A stretch of DNA of 64,000 nt from Branchipolynoe longqiensis (GCA_030323885.1 CM059194.1:9844963-9908962); one strand, 5' to 3'. Counted from the stretch's first letter, positions 1-9,864 are shown. Numbers and translations: made by a program. Notes: generated from the sequence alone by a model not told the origin.

Positions 1-26
1 TATATAAATATATATATAAATATATA
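1..26. repeat. AT-rich TATAAA low-complexity tract
   Basis: Alternating T/A sequence at the window edge. It continues at 530-640 on the other side of the mini-LTR element, so the element sits inside one AT-rich tract. Confidence 0.9.
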
Positions 27-208
27 TGTCGTGGGGGTGATGAAAATGGGAAATATTGCGCCTAGAGCGGGACTCGAACCCACATCTCTTTGCATTCCGG
101 GCCAGTGTGCTAACCATTACACCACCTAGGCTCCCTGATATCAACACACTCCCCACGCCTACCTGTCTATGTGGTTACTTGCCTGAGAGGTCAGTGCAGA
201 CCACTACA
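27..208 (-). repeat. 3' LTR of mini-LTR copy 1
   Basis: 182 bp, TGT...ACA on the minus strand. It contains the tRNA-like segment at 60-131. It differs from its partner at two sites, one near the tRNA-like 3' end and one in the degenerate anticodon arm. Confidence 0.8.
60..131 (-). other. tRNA-like sequence inside LTR (copy 1, 3' LTR)
   Basis: 72 nt. Minus strand: acceptor arms GCCTAGG and TCTAGGC pair fully (one G-T), the D stem GTGT/GCAC pairs, and the T arm GTGGG-TTCGAGT-CCCGC pairs. The A box TGGTGTAATGG and B box GTTCGAGTC fit the pol III consensus exactly. The anticodon arm (CTGGC against GCAAA) does not pair well and the loop lacks U33, so this is not a decoding tRNA. It could be an internal pol III promoter or a priming/structural signal for the element. 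Confidence 0.75.
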
Positions 209-347
209 CTCGTCCCCCTGGAATTGTAAGTCTTGTAATTCTTACAATTACATACATACAGGCAATGCACTTACACATACATACACAGGGTAGGTTCAAC
301 AACCATACAGCGCAAAGCTTGTACAGGATCCTGATCACGGCAACCAG
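209..347 (-). other. Interior of mini-LTR copy 1 (PBS-like and PPT-like ends)
   Basis: 139 bp, non-coding. The PBS-like stretch lies at about 334-346 and the purine tract at 209-219. AATTGTAAG and CTTACAATT can form a 9-bp stem beside the purine tract. The tRNA matching the PBS-like sequence (3' end ...CACGGCAACCA) was not identified. Confidence 0.6.
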
Positions 348-529
348 TGTCGTGGGGGTGATGAAAATGGGAAATATTTCGCCTAGAGCGGGACTCGAAC
401 CCACATCTCTTTGCATTCCGGGCCAGCGTGCTAACCATTACACCACCTAGGCTCCCTGATATCAACACACTCCCCACGCCTACCTGTCTATGTGGTTACT
501 TGCCTGAGAGGTCAGTGCAGACCACTACA
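348..529 (-). repeat. 5' LTR of mini-LTR copy 1, with tRNA-like segment at 381-452
   Basis: 182 bp. It is the upstream repeat in element orientation, and its tRNA-like segment (381-452, minus) keeps perfect A and B boxes. Confidence 0.8.
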
Positions 530-640
530 TATATATAAATATATATAAATATATTTATATAAATATATAAAAATATATAAAAATATATATAAATATATAT
601 AAATATATATTTAAACATTATATATATATTATCTTAAAAA
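530..640. repeat. AT-rich TATAAA tract
   Basis: Continuation of the left-edge AT tract. No other structure is visible. Confidence 0.85.
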
Positions 641-974
641 AGAGAAGCTTCATTCACTGGAATGAGTAGCTTGTCCACCTAAATTCTCTGAAGGCGTACA
701 ACCGTTTCCCCGAAGAGATGATTTTGGCAGTATATATTGACTAGAAGTGTCTGCATTAAGGACTATTATATATGTTTATATACGGGTGGTGAATAATCCA
801 TTATGCACATATAAATGGAGAATGTGATCCTAGCGCTATTGTATATAAATGGAGAATGTGATCCTAGCGCTATTGTGTATTCCCCTGGATGGCAGACTAT
901 TCACCGGTTCTGCAGAATCCCTCGACTCCCCGCACCAACCTTCGTTGAGGAGAACTCCAGAGTAATGGTTCAAC
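641..974. other. No gene recognised; 34-bp direct repeat at about 808-875
   Basis: Mostly AT-rich unique sequence. Around 808-875 a 34-bp segment (ATAAATGGAGAATGTGATCC core) occurs twice in tandem. A 90-residue open frame over it shows no recognisable domain. Confidence 0.5.
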
Positions 975-1240
975 CCTGGTCGAGTCATATCAATTATTTA
1001 AAAATTTATACTTGTTGCTTCCGAGCCAGCCAAGTGTTCGGCATTATTAAGATAGGGCAAGGACTGGTTGGCTCAGTGTCAGGATAATGTGACTGAATGG
1101 GATATCAGGTCATTGTGCTGGTCACCTGGTCTCCCGGTGGGGCAGTACTATAAACTCACCATGGGTGTGCACTGTGCCAAATCGGTACCCGTGTTCATAT
1201 GACTTTAGATGTTGCCAGGATGTAAAACTTCAACAACCAA
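975..1240 (+). repeat. SINE-A, 5'-truncated
   Basis: It starts inside the head region (GGTCGAGTCA...) and runs through the body (GTGTCAGGATAATGTGACTG, CAGTACTATAAA) to the GATGTTGCCAGGATGTAAAAC tail. See 45970-46310 for the family description. Confidence 0.85.
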
Positions 1241-1740
1241 TTAGGTACTCACTCATGCACTATACGTATGTGAGGTATAGTGTATTATACAAGTATAAAG
1301 GTGCAAAGGGGAACTCCTTCATAATTGTTATATTCGTGCATACCACTGCTTCTATGTCCACATTCCTGTGCCCTGTGGCGCCGCCACTGGCTGTTGACGC
1401 GGGAACCTCACACCGGAAGATTTGTTCCCATATATAGGTGATGTATAAGCATTAATTATGTGACTATAAAGACGCGGAAGGGAATTGATTTTTATTGTCC
1501 TTTATTATCCATTATTACCCATTTATTACCACTTAATACCTATAATGTTTGTGCTCCGTTCCTTCCATCCTGGTACTGGTGGCGCCACCACCGGCCCAAA
1601 CCCTAACTACGGGCGCGAATGACAACAATTTTTCTTTTATTAAGCTAGGTGCAAAATATTCCCACTACCAGAGAATACATTATCTCAACACACCTTTTAT
1701 TGTCTTGTTCCTGATGTACTATAGTCAGCCTTTATATAAA
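1241..1740. other. No gene recognised; LTR-like remnants
   Basis: It contains two segments with GGTGGCGCCACCAC or GTGGCGCCGCCAC palindromic cores and GATGTATAAGCATTA motifs. Related GTATAAG motifs lie near 33040, 37510 and 49250, suggesting shared retroelement debris. No coding signal is visible. Confidence 0.35.
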
Positions 1741-2068
1741 TAGTTCGTGTCGCAAATGAGAAAGAAAGACTACGACTTGGTTTGAGTTGAGTTTATTCTC
1801 TGGTAGGAGAATATATGCCCTACCGAAAAAGTTTAAAAGTGACCAGAGTGACAGCTCACGGTATAGGAGGCAGGGAGAGTAGAGAATGACCCGCTCCGCA
1901 GCAAATAACATGGAAGAAGATGGTTAATGGGAAACATTTAAGGGGCTGCCGTTATTTATATCCACATAATAAATTATATAGTACAGAAATAGTTCGTTCG
2001 CAAATAAGAAAGAAAGTCTAGGACTTAGTTTGGGTTCAGTTTATTCTCTGGCAGGAGAATATATGCCA
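1741..2068. repeat. Direct repeat pair flanking retroelement debris
   Basis: A ~75-bp block (AGTTCGT..CGCAAAT.AGAAAGAAAG ... TTTATTCTCTGG) occurs at about 1742-1818 and 1990-2064. The ~170 bp between holds GAGTGACAG...CCGCTCCGCAG, which recurs at 48775-48845. The pair lies just beyond the C-terminal end of the recombinase relic, where split terminal repeats of DIRS/Ngaro elements would be expected, but the link is unproven. Confidence 0.45.
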
Positions 2069-2109
2069 AACAACGCCAGTTGCCACCAACCAAACCAAGA
2101 CCTGTCAAT

Positions 2110-3078
2110 GTCCTAACAAATATCTGGAACAGTAGTCTCTGGAGCCGGAGAAGGGACAGCCAGAGCTGTGGCCACCCAGATGTCGTTCATGATCTGGAAG
2201 CTCAGGGGTGATTTTAGGTAGAGGAAGACAGTGTCACTCGACCAGAAGTTCTTCTAGGGTAGTGCCACATAGTGAGAGGAAGGTGCAGCCCCCCCCCCCC
2301 CCCCCCCCCCTGCGGAGCAAGTGGGAGGAGATGGTGTCGTGGTCCAACCCCGCCTCGGGCGAGAAGAGCTTCAGGGAAGCTTGATAGATGGTGTACAGCA
2401 TAGGGGAGGAGGTGCCTCCCGAGGCCGGAAGCCGGAATGCCATGGCGTCTGGCGGGGCAGGGAGTTGGGCAAAGTGCTTCTCCGTCCAGAACACCGCACA
2501 GAGGGCCTTGTTGGGGCACCTGGCGAATGGCACCTCAAGGACGTACACGAGGAACTGTATGGTCTGAGTGACGAGTCAGACAGCGTTATCTGACATTTCC
2601 GAAGGAGGGCCCGGAAACTGCAGAAGACTGCTGCCCTCCAGGCTGTGTGGCCCGGTGTTGCGGAGAGGTGAGCGAAGATCCGGAGCAGCATGTCAGGGAG
2701 AAGGGGCGTGGCCTGGCACGGAGGCACACCCTTCTCCCGCTTGATCCCTTTTAGGGTGGTGGCAAGGTCAAACTGAGTGTAGTCGATGGGCGTGGAGCCC
2801 TCCTGCTTGAGGAAGTAGTTCAGGCCACTGAGACAATTGGTGACAGATGAGTACTTCATTGACCGTGCGAGCCAGACCGCGTGCAGCCCCACCTGGGCCG
2901 TCGAGCATGCCGTGGGTGGGAACTCGCCGTCAAACTCCTCAATGAAGTCAAGATAATGGCGGATCTGGACCGATCTAGTCGTGATGGAGTTCGGCGCATA
3001 GAACTTCTTCTGGAATGCCTGCTTCTCCTGGCGTAGCTTCAGCACATCTGCAATGGGATTGGAAACAATCAAGGTCAT
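2110..3078 (-). pseudogene. DIRS/Ngaro-type tyrosine recombinase, decayed
   Basis: Role in the family: the tyrosine recombinase inserts the circular cDNA of DIRS/Ngaro retrotransposons. Seen: from the ATG at 3078 about 165 residues read as an N-terminal core-binding domain (HYLDFIEEFDGEFPP, SSVTNCLSGLNYFLKQEG). The catalytic domain begins AAVFCSFRALLRK, carrying the likely catalytic Arg. The frame then shifts near 2570 and continues as FLVYVLEVPFARCPNKALCAVF and DHDTISSHLLRRGG, which carries the H-x-x-R motif. A 22-base poly-C run (2289-2310) breaks the gene immediately after that motif. A further shift near 2245 restores SSDTVFLYLKSPLSFQIMND, carrying the presumed nucleophilic Tyr. All catalytic landmarks are present but spread over at least three frames, so it is inactive. 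Its RNase H neighbour lies just upstream at 3120-3310. Ngaro versus DIRS cannot be decided here. Confidence 0.8.
2289..2310. repeat. Poly-C/poly-G tract, 22 bases
   Basis: It lies at the Arg-Gly-Gly codons of the recombinase relic, apparently an expansion of a short G run. It could also be inflated by sequencing or assembly. Confidence 0.9.
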
Positions 3079-3119
3079 GGCTGAAAATGTGCGGGGTTGG
3101 CTGACCTGAGTCTCTCGAG

Positions 3120-3310
3120 GTCCCCTGGCTGGCAGAGCCTGCTCAGAGCATCACATATTATGTTCTCCTCGCTCCTTATGTAGACGGAGGAGATGTCGAA
3201 GTTGTGCTCAACCACCAGCCAGAAGAGTTGGCGGAGGTAGGCCATAATGGGGGGGGGGGGGCTTCTGGACCTGCCGCTGTTAATTGCAGCTCGGGCGGTC
3301 GTGTTGCAGA
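3120..3310 (-). pseudogene. DIRS/Ngaro RNase H C-terminal fragment
   Basis: On the minus strand, NTTARAAINSGRS is followed, after a G/C-run disruption near 3250-3260, by MAYLRQLFWLVVEHNFDISS and then VYIRSEENIICDALSRLCQPG. The D-A-L-S-R motif near the end of the RNase H domain is typical of reverse-transcribing elements of this class. It ends 40-50 bases before the recombinase ATG, matching the RT-RNase H-recombinase order of DIRS-like elements. The upstream RT is missing: sequence beyond about 3311 belongs to a different element on the other strand. Confidence 0.7.
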
Positions 3311-3475
3311 GAAAAGATTGTCTTCTTCACGTACCAGACTCTCTGACAGCAGCTACACATTATGTCCAACATGTCACCGCACATTCGTAGCACAAACTGG
3401 ACTCATCAGTCATTGACGAGTTCACAACATATGATGAGTTGCTGTCATCACTACCGATGGACAACCAAGTGAGAG
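3311..3475 (+). pseudogene. LINE ORF C-terminal fragment with C2H2-type finger
   Basis: The plus strand reads SSSRTRLSDSSYTLCPTCHRTFVAQTGLISH followed by a stop, then RVHNI. The CPTC...F...GL.SH...H pattern is a single C2H2-like finger seen at the C-terminus of many animal non-LTR retrotransposon ORFs. It is truncated on the left, where it joins the DIRS-type relic. Confidence 0.5.
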
Positions 3476-3485
3476 AGAAGTAAAA

Positions 3486-3550
3486 GTGTGTGCGGTGTGT
3501 GTGTGGTGTGTGGTGTGTGGTGTCTGGTGTCTGGTATGTGGTGTGTGGAT
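3486..3550 (+). repeat. GTGTGGT-rich microsatellite
   Basis: Imperfect runs of GTGTG and GGTGTCTGGTGT between the LINE fragment and a SINE. Confidence 0.7.
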
Positions 3551-3845
3551 GATGTGACGATGTCTCTAGAGCACATTAATTTTTATCATCAGCTATTGGA
3601 CGTCAAACATATGGTCGTTCTGACATAATCTTTGGAGAAAACCCATTGCTGCTACTCTTTCCGATAAGTAGAAATGGGTCTTTTATATGCACTTTCCCAC
3701 AGACAGGACATCACATACCACAGCCTTTGATAAAGCACTTGTGGACCACTGGTTGGAATGGAAAATAGCCCAAACAAGCAGGATGGATCGGATGACCAGC
3801 ACCTTCATAGGTTGACACTCTACCGCTTGCGCTACGTCACCGCCA
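3550..3845 (-). repeat. SINE-B, near full length
   Basis: Reverse orientation: GCTACGTCACCGCC end (head), GCCCAAAC..., GTGCATATAAAAGACC equivalent, and the TCTAGAGACATCG tail at 3555-3570. The head is degenerate. See 51905-52248 for the family description. Confidence 0.85.
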
Positions 3846-4006
3846 TCAACAATATGCACATTATTCATGGCAGTAGTTACCAGAATGTTGACTCTCGGAT
3901 AATATCGGAATTTGCCGGTAATTCAGACAGCAGAACATTAATAACATGCGAAAAAACACACAAACAGTAACACATAGTATTGGTATTAAAAACAAACATT
4001 TAAATG

Positions 4007-4085
4007 ACCTTATGTTTGAAGTCCAATGGCCGATGATAACAATCAATGTAATCTAGAGGCGTTGTTAAATGAAACAAACTTTTTA
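4007..4085 (+). repeat. SINE-B tail fragment
   Basis: Only the 3' segment is present: TTTGAAGTCCAATGGCCGATGATAA through TCTAGAGGCGTTGTTAAATG. The rest is missing, consistent with 5' truncation. Confidence 0.75.
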
Positions 4086-4146
4086 AAGAACAAACATCTA
4101 TGCAATTCTGTGTGGTATTGCATCGTGACCAGAATATTAGGGAAGG

Positions 4147-4370
4147 ATTGGTTGGTTATTGGAGATTCATGTCCTGGCAACATCTAAGGTCATATGAGGA
4201 TGGGTACTGACTTGTGACAGTGCACATTCATGGTGACCTTATAGTGCTGCCCCACTGCGAAATCAGGCCGCTGTCACCATGCCACTCAATCACATTATCC
4301 TGACACTGAGCTAAACAGTCCGTGACCGCTCCTATTAATGCCGAGCGACAGGCTAGGAAGCGACAAGATT
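4147..4370 (-). repeat. SINE-A, head missing
   Basis: Tail at 4160-4190 (CCTGGCAACATCTAAGGTCA), body to about 4368 (GCTAGGAAGCGACAAG). The tRNA-like head is not present on this strand. Confidence 0.8.
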
Positions 4371-4384
4371 TAGGGAAGGATCTC

Positions 4385-4467
4385 TTCTGGACGTGGTGGC
4401 CGAATCGGTAGAGTACAGGCAGGAGTGCGGCAATTGTATTCCCAGTGGGGGGGGGGGGGGGGGGGGG
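4385..4467 (+). repeat. SINE-A' head fragment ending in poly-G
   Basis: GGACGTGGTGGCCGAATCGGTAGAG is the tRNA-like head of the A' subfamily. The sequence passes into a 21-base G run at 4447-4467, directly against the next SINE. Confidence 0.65.
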
Positions 4468-4795
4468 AGCGGGACGTAGCTCAGGCGGTAGAATGTCCTC
4501 CTGTGAAGCTGTTGGTCATCCTATCGATCCTGCTCATTGGACACATTTGCAGTTTGGGCTATTTTCCATTCCAACCAGTGGTCCACAACTGGTTCATCAA
4601 AGGCTGTGGTGTGTGCTATCCTGTCTGTGGGAAACTGCATATAAAAGACCCTGGCTGCTTATCGGAAATAGTAGCCCATGTGGCGGTAGTAGGTTTTCTC
4701 CAAAGAAATATGTCAGCATGACCAAATGTTTGATGTCCAATAGCCGATGATAAAAATCAATGTGCTCTAGAGGCATCGTTAAATTAAACAAGCTT
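4468..4795 (+). repeat. SINE-B, full length
   Basis: Head AGCGGGACGTAGCTCAGGCGG (A-box match), body TGCATATAAAAGACCC, tail AGAGGCATCGTTAAATTAAAC. Confidence 0.88.
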
Positions 4796-4848
4796 TACCT
4801 ACTTTGGATTCCCACTCGAGTCAAACCGATACCTTAGTAAATTGATAC

Positions 4849-5167
4849 TTGTCGCTGAAAGTAATAAAAACAAGGGCAACCATGAGAATATTGTTGTCTA
4901 GCGGCGAAAACAAGTCATTAGATTTAGCTGTTATGGGCAGCATAAATACAACATCACAACAACAACAAAAACAACAAAAATGGCTGGTGTTAGGTCAGCG
5001 ACCGGCAGATGGTGGGGTGACGGCCGGCATTGGGTTGACAGCTGCCTGTTGTTGGGCTTCTCTCTTGCACGGAATGGGGATTGAAATTCCATTAAATCAT
5101 GGACATGCGCTCATAGACATGCTCTCATGGACATGCTCTCATAGACGTCAAAATGTCAGTAAAAAAA
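4849..5167. other. No gene recognised
   Basis: It includes a CAACAA-rich stretch (4957-4980) and a poly-A at 5160-5171 abutting a reversed SINE-B. A 119-residue open frame here has no recognisable domain and runs into SINE sequence. Confidence 0.4.
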
Positions 5168-5330
5168 AAAAGCTTGTTGTATTTAACGACGCCTCTAGAG
5201 CAAATTGATTTTCATCATCATCTATGGTCATTCCGACATATTTCCTTAGAGGAAACCTGCTGCCAGCACATAGGCTACTCTTTCCGATAAGCAGCAAGGG
5301 GTCTTTTATATGCACTTTCCCACATAGAAG
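5168..5330 (-). repeat. SINE-B 3' half
   Basis: Runs from the AACGACGCCTCTAGAGC tail to the TTTTATATGCACTTTCCCAC box. The head side is lost at about 5330. Confidence 0.8.
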
Positions 5331-5462
5331 GGGAGCCCTTGCCAGTGACCAGTGATAGGAGTGAGGCTTACAACGCTACATCAGTGGCAATCACCACCTT
5401 TCGAAGACAACTTACCACTGTGTTCTGTCAATATGACATCGGCAACAGGGTTAACTACCAGG

Positions 5463-6345
5463 TAATAAATGTGCTGATGGGTTGGGCGGACTGAGAGGTT
5501 AATAATGTACCCGGGGACCGGGGAACTACTTGGGACATGTGGGGATAAACTGCAGAGTGAGGTGGGGAATGAGTGGAACTGGGTGGTAAATGTGCTGATA
5601 GGTTGTGGGAACTGGGTGGTAAATGTGCTGATATTTTGTTGGGACTGGGTGGTAAATGTGCTGATATGTTGTTGGGACTGGGAGGTAAATGTGCTGATAG
5701 ATTGTTGGAACTGGGTGGTCAATGTGCTGATAGGTTGTTAGAACTGGGTGGTCAATCTTCTGATAGGTTGTTGGAACTGGGTGGTAAATGTGCTGATAGG
5801 TTGTGGGAACTGGGTGGTAAATGTGCTGATAGATTGTTGGAACTGGATGATAAATGTGCTGATAGGTTGTTGGAACTGGGTGGTAAATGTGCTGATAGGT
5901 TGTTGGAACTGGGTGGTAAATGTGCTGATAGATTGTTGGAACTGGGTGGTAAATGTGCTGATAGGTTGTGGGAACTGGGTGGTAAATGTGCTGATATTTT
6001 GTTGGGACTGGGTGGTAAATGTGCTGATATGTTGTTGGGACTGGGAGGTAAATGTGCTGATAGATTGTTGGAACTGGGTGGTCAATGTGCTGATAGGTTG
6101 TTGGAACTGGGTTATAAATGTGCTGATAGATGGGTGATAAATGTGCTGATAGGTTGTTGGAACTGGCTTATAAATGTGCTGATAGATTGATGCAACTGTG
6201 CTGATAGAACTGGGTGGTAAATCTGGTGGAATGGGTGGTAAGTGTGCTGATACATCTGTAGAACGTACTGATAAAATGTGCTGATATATTGGTGGAATTA
6301 GGTGGTAAATGTGCTGATGTATTGTTGAAACTGAACAACACATGT
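5463..6345. repeat. 33-bp minisatellite, about 22-24 copies
   Basis: The unit is close to TGGGTGGTAAATGTGCTGAT plus AGGTTGTTGGAAC. A higher-order pattern is visible: the block at 5570-5720 (variants with ATATTTTGTTGGGACTGG and ATATGTTGTTGGGACTGGGAGG) recurs at 5935-6085, suggesting a ~365-bp segmental duplication inside the array. Because 33 is divisible by 3, several frames on both strands stay open. The array decays towards 6345. Confidence 0.9.
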
Positions 6346-7507
6346 CCAGATAGCTTATTTCGAACTGGACAATAAACGTGCTGATTTAATCAACAATTGG
6401 CTGATCCCTTCTACACCCACTGAAATCCTTATAGCAATTCAGTAAATGTCTCTAGATATTCAAGAATTTCCATTCGAAGATAAGAAAAGGCAGTCGAACA
6501 GGTTGCAAATGTCAACCGAATTCGCTAAGACTGTCGGTAAAAATCGTCGCATGTTTGGACCACCTTGTTGCACGGACCTAGTTACTGTGGTCATGTCTCC
6601 GTTCTAGGAATTTACTGTTTGGCAACTTTTCTTTTTCTTTTTTTGGCCGAGCAGTCTTTTTTTGGTGATAACCGTCATGTTTTTTTTGGTAAAAGACTTG
6701 TTTATAGCTTACACCAAAACCAGTTTAGACCTCTCCCTCCCCTCCTCCCCTCCCTCCCCCCCCCCCCCCCCCCCCCCCACACACACACACAGACCTATCT
6801 CGGCCAGACTATTCCTTCTCCAGCCACAACACACCAGCTCCAGACTTTCACCAAGTCAAGCTACACCTCAGGCCATATTGTTAACTAGCGGTATTTTACA
6901 CACTAGAATCTTTATAGGAAATATAACCCTAACTTCTGTGTGTGGAGGCCGGAAAGCACTAATGTATGATATTACTCAAGCGATGATCCGCTTACTGTAT
7001 CTGCTTACTATATCTGCTTACTATATCTGTTCCAAGAAATATCAAACCAACAGAAATTAAGTGTGGTTAAGTCTAGTAGGGAGGGGTGGCTGGCTCCTCC
7101 TGCTGTGCTGTCTCCAGGTCATCTGCCTGCCACACCCCCTGCCCAGCTCTTTTATTCAGATTCAAAACATTCAAAATACAGGTACACAGTTGCTGGGAGT
7201 CTCCTCAGTCAGAGAGTGTCACATGGCATTTCATTGGCTGAACCCCTCCAGTCAGTGGTAGGGGGTGGGGTGGGGGGGCCAACCCACCCACCCCAAGTCA
7301 GATACATATTTTTCCATCAAGTTCACCAATTACACTTATATGGGAATATCAACCCTGTTTATATTTACATAACACCCATGGTCACCAGTCCCTTAGATTG
7401 GGACAACTCCAAAATAGTAGGAGTTTCTACATGCCCTACTTTGAGAATTACATATTTTATCATCTTTAGTTCAGCAAACTGCCACCAGGTGGGGCAGGGA
7501 GGGCTCA

Positions 7508-7508
<1 letters not shown>
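6346..7508. other. No gene recognised; poly-C and pyrimidine-rich stretches
   Basis: Unique-looking sequence with a 23-base C run at 6756-6778 running into (CA)n, and a G-rich run near 7261-7280. Open frames are low-complexity and have no domain I recognise. Confidence 0.4.
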
Positions 7509-7569
<61 letters not shown>

Positions 7570-7642
7570 CTCCTCCCACCTCCAGCCTGACACCTGGCTT
7601 TGGCAGGTCCTGCAAACACTCACACACACACACACACACACA
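7509..7642. repeat. (CA)n microsatellites
   Basis: A ~60-bp CA run at 7509-7567 and a ~22-bp run at 7620-7642, separated by about 50 unique bases. Confidence 0.95.
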
Positions 7643-7659
7643 ACCCCCATGCATTGTCA

Positions 7660-8285
7660 CCTGTGTGCTAACACTCCCTCAGATACTGGCATCTGTAAGT
7701 CATACCATAACAATAACAGGCACACAGAACTTAATTCTTGACTTAATTATTATACCCATTCTGTGGCATTCTTCACAGACTATATGTCTGGGTGAAGAAA
7801 CCAGTCTGAATCAACTGTATATGCTGCCCTTAGTTTCAGCATTTACCTCCTTTCATACAATATATAATACCAACATACTTCAATTCAGTAATACATGTAA
7901 ATATACCAATACAGTCATAATTTTCCAGAGTTTTTATCTCCAGTCGTTATATTTGATGTAGAACCTTAGAACAATCTGATATTAATTATCACTTCACTTA
8001 ATATACATAATCTACCATGGTTTCACAACTTGGTTTGAATATTATGCATATGTATTTACCAACATGATAGAATGAATTAGGTATTATTAGAGAGGTTTTA
8101 TAGTGGTACTTATATAATTGGTATATTATTATAATGACTTTATAGAAATAACTGGATGATTTAAATATGATTAAAACAGTTTTCTTAATGCTTCACATAA
8201 GAGTTTGATGAAAAGGAGATATTTTAGAATTTATTTAAACTATTATTTATTTATGAACCAGACCTAAAAAGTCGGAATATTTTAC
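7660..8285. other. AT-rich sequence, nothing recognised
   Basis: No repeat family, ORF domain or RNA gene is visible. Confidence 0.4.
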
Positions 8286-8289
8286 AATA

Positions 8290-8648
8290 TGTTTGTTTGT
8301 TGTTGTTTTACATCCTGGCAACATCTAACTTCATAGCAGGATGGATACCGACTTGTGACAGTGCCGACTCTAGGTGACTTGACAGTGCTATCCCACAGGG
8401 AGACCAGGCAGTCAGCACCATGACCTGATATCCCACTCAGTCACATTATCCTGACCCTAAGCCAACCAGTCCTTGCCCTATCCTAATAATGCCGAGCGCC
8501 TGGCTAGGGAGCGATATGTATCAATTTGAAGTCATTGGTTTGACTCGACCAGGGTTCGACCCACGAGTCCATGGGTTTGGATCCCCCCCATCTCCCAAAA
8601 CAGGAGACGGATACTCAACTCATTCGGCCATCCCGTCTGGTCCATATG
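8290..8648 (-). repeat. SINE-A, full length
   Basis: Runs from the (TTTG)n/TTGTTGTTTTACATCCTGGCAAC tail to the head at 8600-8645 (ATTCGGCCATCCCGTCTGG). Confidence 0.88.
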
Positions 8649-8811
8649 TTGTGTACTGTGGACACTTAGAATGCTGGAGTTGTCACGACAATGCTGCAGG
8701 GATGGATGGGGGTGGGGAGGGGTTCAGAAAGTGGGGGGGGGGGGCAGAGGAGGGGGGCCATAAGCCCTCAGCTTACGTTCACTTAAAGCTTCACATTTTC
8801 AAAATTTTGAT
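8649..8811. other. Unique spacer with G-rich run
   Basis: Separates two oppositely oriented SINE-A copies and includes a GTGGGGGGGGGGG run near 8731-8744. Confidence 0.4.
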
Positions 8812-9158
8812 CAGACAGGATGGCCGAATGAGTTGAGCGTTCGTCTCCCCTTTTTGGTAGATCATGTGATTTGAACCTAATGGATGCGAACCCTGGTCGA
8901 GTCAAACCAATGATTTAAAACTTGATACTTGTCACTTCCTAGCCAGGCCCTCGGGATTATTAAGATAGGGCAAGGGCTGGTTGGCTCAGTGTCAGGATAA
9001 TGTGATTGAGTGGGATATCAGGTCATGATGCTGGTGGCCTGGTCTCCCAGTGGGCAGCACTATAAAGTCACCCATCAGTGTGCACTGTTACAAGTCTGTA
9101 CCCGTCCTGATATGACTTCAGATGTTGCCAGGACATAAAACTCCAACAACCAAACAAT
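8812..9158 (+). repeat. SINE-A, full length
   Basis: Head CAGGATGGCCGAATGAGTTG at 8816, tail GATGTTGCCAGGACATAAAA ending with CAACAACCAAAC near 9150. The two SINEs at 8290-9158 form a head-to-head inverted pair. Confidence 0.88.
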
Positions 9159-9204
9159 CATGCTGAGGGTAGTCGATTTACACAGGATCTCTCATTGCCT
9201 GCCA

Positions 9205-9605
9205 TGACTGTTTTGTAGCAAAGACAATGTATGATAAGATGTGCCACTCAGCACTTTCATATAGGAAATACTGAAATAATCATGCAGTGCTGCCACCCAA
9301 CAGCAAACAAGGTGCATTGTCTTTGATCAGGTGTAGTAGTAGTTTTCTTACTCAGACATAACTACACATTCTATTTATGTATGGCACAGATTAAAATGCT
9401 TAAAGTATGTTTGGATATTACTATATTAAAATATTGTTTTCATTATTAACATTAGGAGATAATACACTATAATTGTTGGACATTGACTTTGTTTCAATTG
9501 TACGGCAGTCAGGCTGGGCTAGGGGACCTGTCCCATTCTTGTTTGCTGTATTTCATGGGACAGCGCTGAGTGGTGCATCTTATCGTACATTGTCTTTGCT
9601 AGTAG
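9205..9605. repeat. Imperfect inverted repeat (about 60-bp arms)
   Basis: GCAAAGACAATGTATGATAA with GTGCCACTCAGCACT (9222-9260) recurs inverted as GTGCATCTTATCGTACATTG with CAGCGCTGAGTGG (9550-9597). It may be the ends of a non-autonomous DNA element; target duplications were not resolved. Confidence 0.45.
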
Positions 9606-9864
9606 ACAGGAACTTGCGCTACAGCAGACTTGATATATAATCAGTACTGACAAAGGATGTGTGGATATATAGCGATGACCTAATTCCTTAAAGGGCCAGT
9701 AACGTGACCAACACACCTTTACTTAGTAACAAACTTCATGGTCAACTGTAACTAGCCATTATTTTTCTGCCTGAACTCTTCATATTCCATTTTATGAGAT
9801 GGTACCATAACCACTGTATCTAAATGACAAACCGTATAAATAATAACAATTCATTCTGTAATAT

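Larger units (their letters stand above)
27..529 (-). mobile_element. TRIM-like miniature LTR element with tRNA-like sequence in its LTRs (copy 1)
   Basis: Seen: two 182-bp direct repeats, 27-208 and 348-529, differing at two positions, enclose a 139-bp interior (209-347). Read on the minus strand, the repeats begin TGTAGTGG and end CGACA. One base after the upstream repeat comes TGGTTGCCGTGATC, which looks like a tRNA primer-binding site. A purine tract (AGGGGGACGAG, minus strand, 209-219) directly precedes the downstream repeat. Both flanks read TATA, but in AT-repeat DNA that is weak evidence for a 4-bp target duplication. There is no ORF in the interior. Known: TGT...ACA ends, PBS, PPT and 4-6-bp duplications define LTR retrotransposons, and very short non-coding ones are called TRIMs. 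Inferred: non-autonomous, mobilised by a larger LTR element, and recent because the LTRs are nearly identical. Confidence 0.8.

Noticed and set aside
60..131. Functional tRNA gene
   Set aside because: Anticodon arm does not pair, loop lacks U33, and the sequence lies inside a mobile LTR with several copies.
1..529. Plain tandem satellite made of ~320-bp units
   Set aside because: The end units are always the ~182-bp portion rather than random truncations, with TGT/ACA ends and 4-bp duplications at two loci.
5573..6190. 205-residue repeat protein (GGKCADRLLEL)
   Set aside because: 33-bp minisatellite, open on both strands in several frames.
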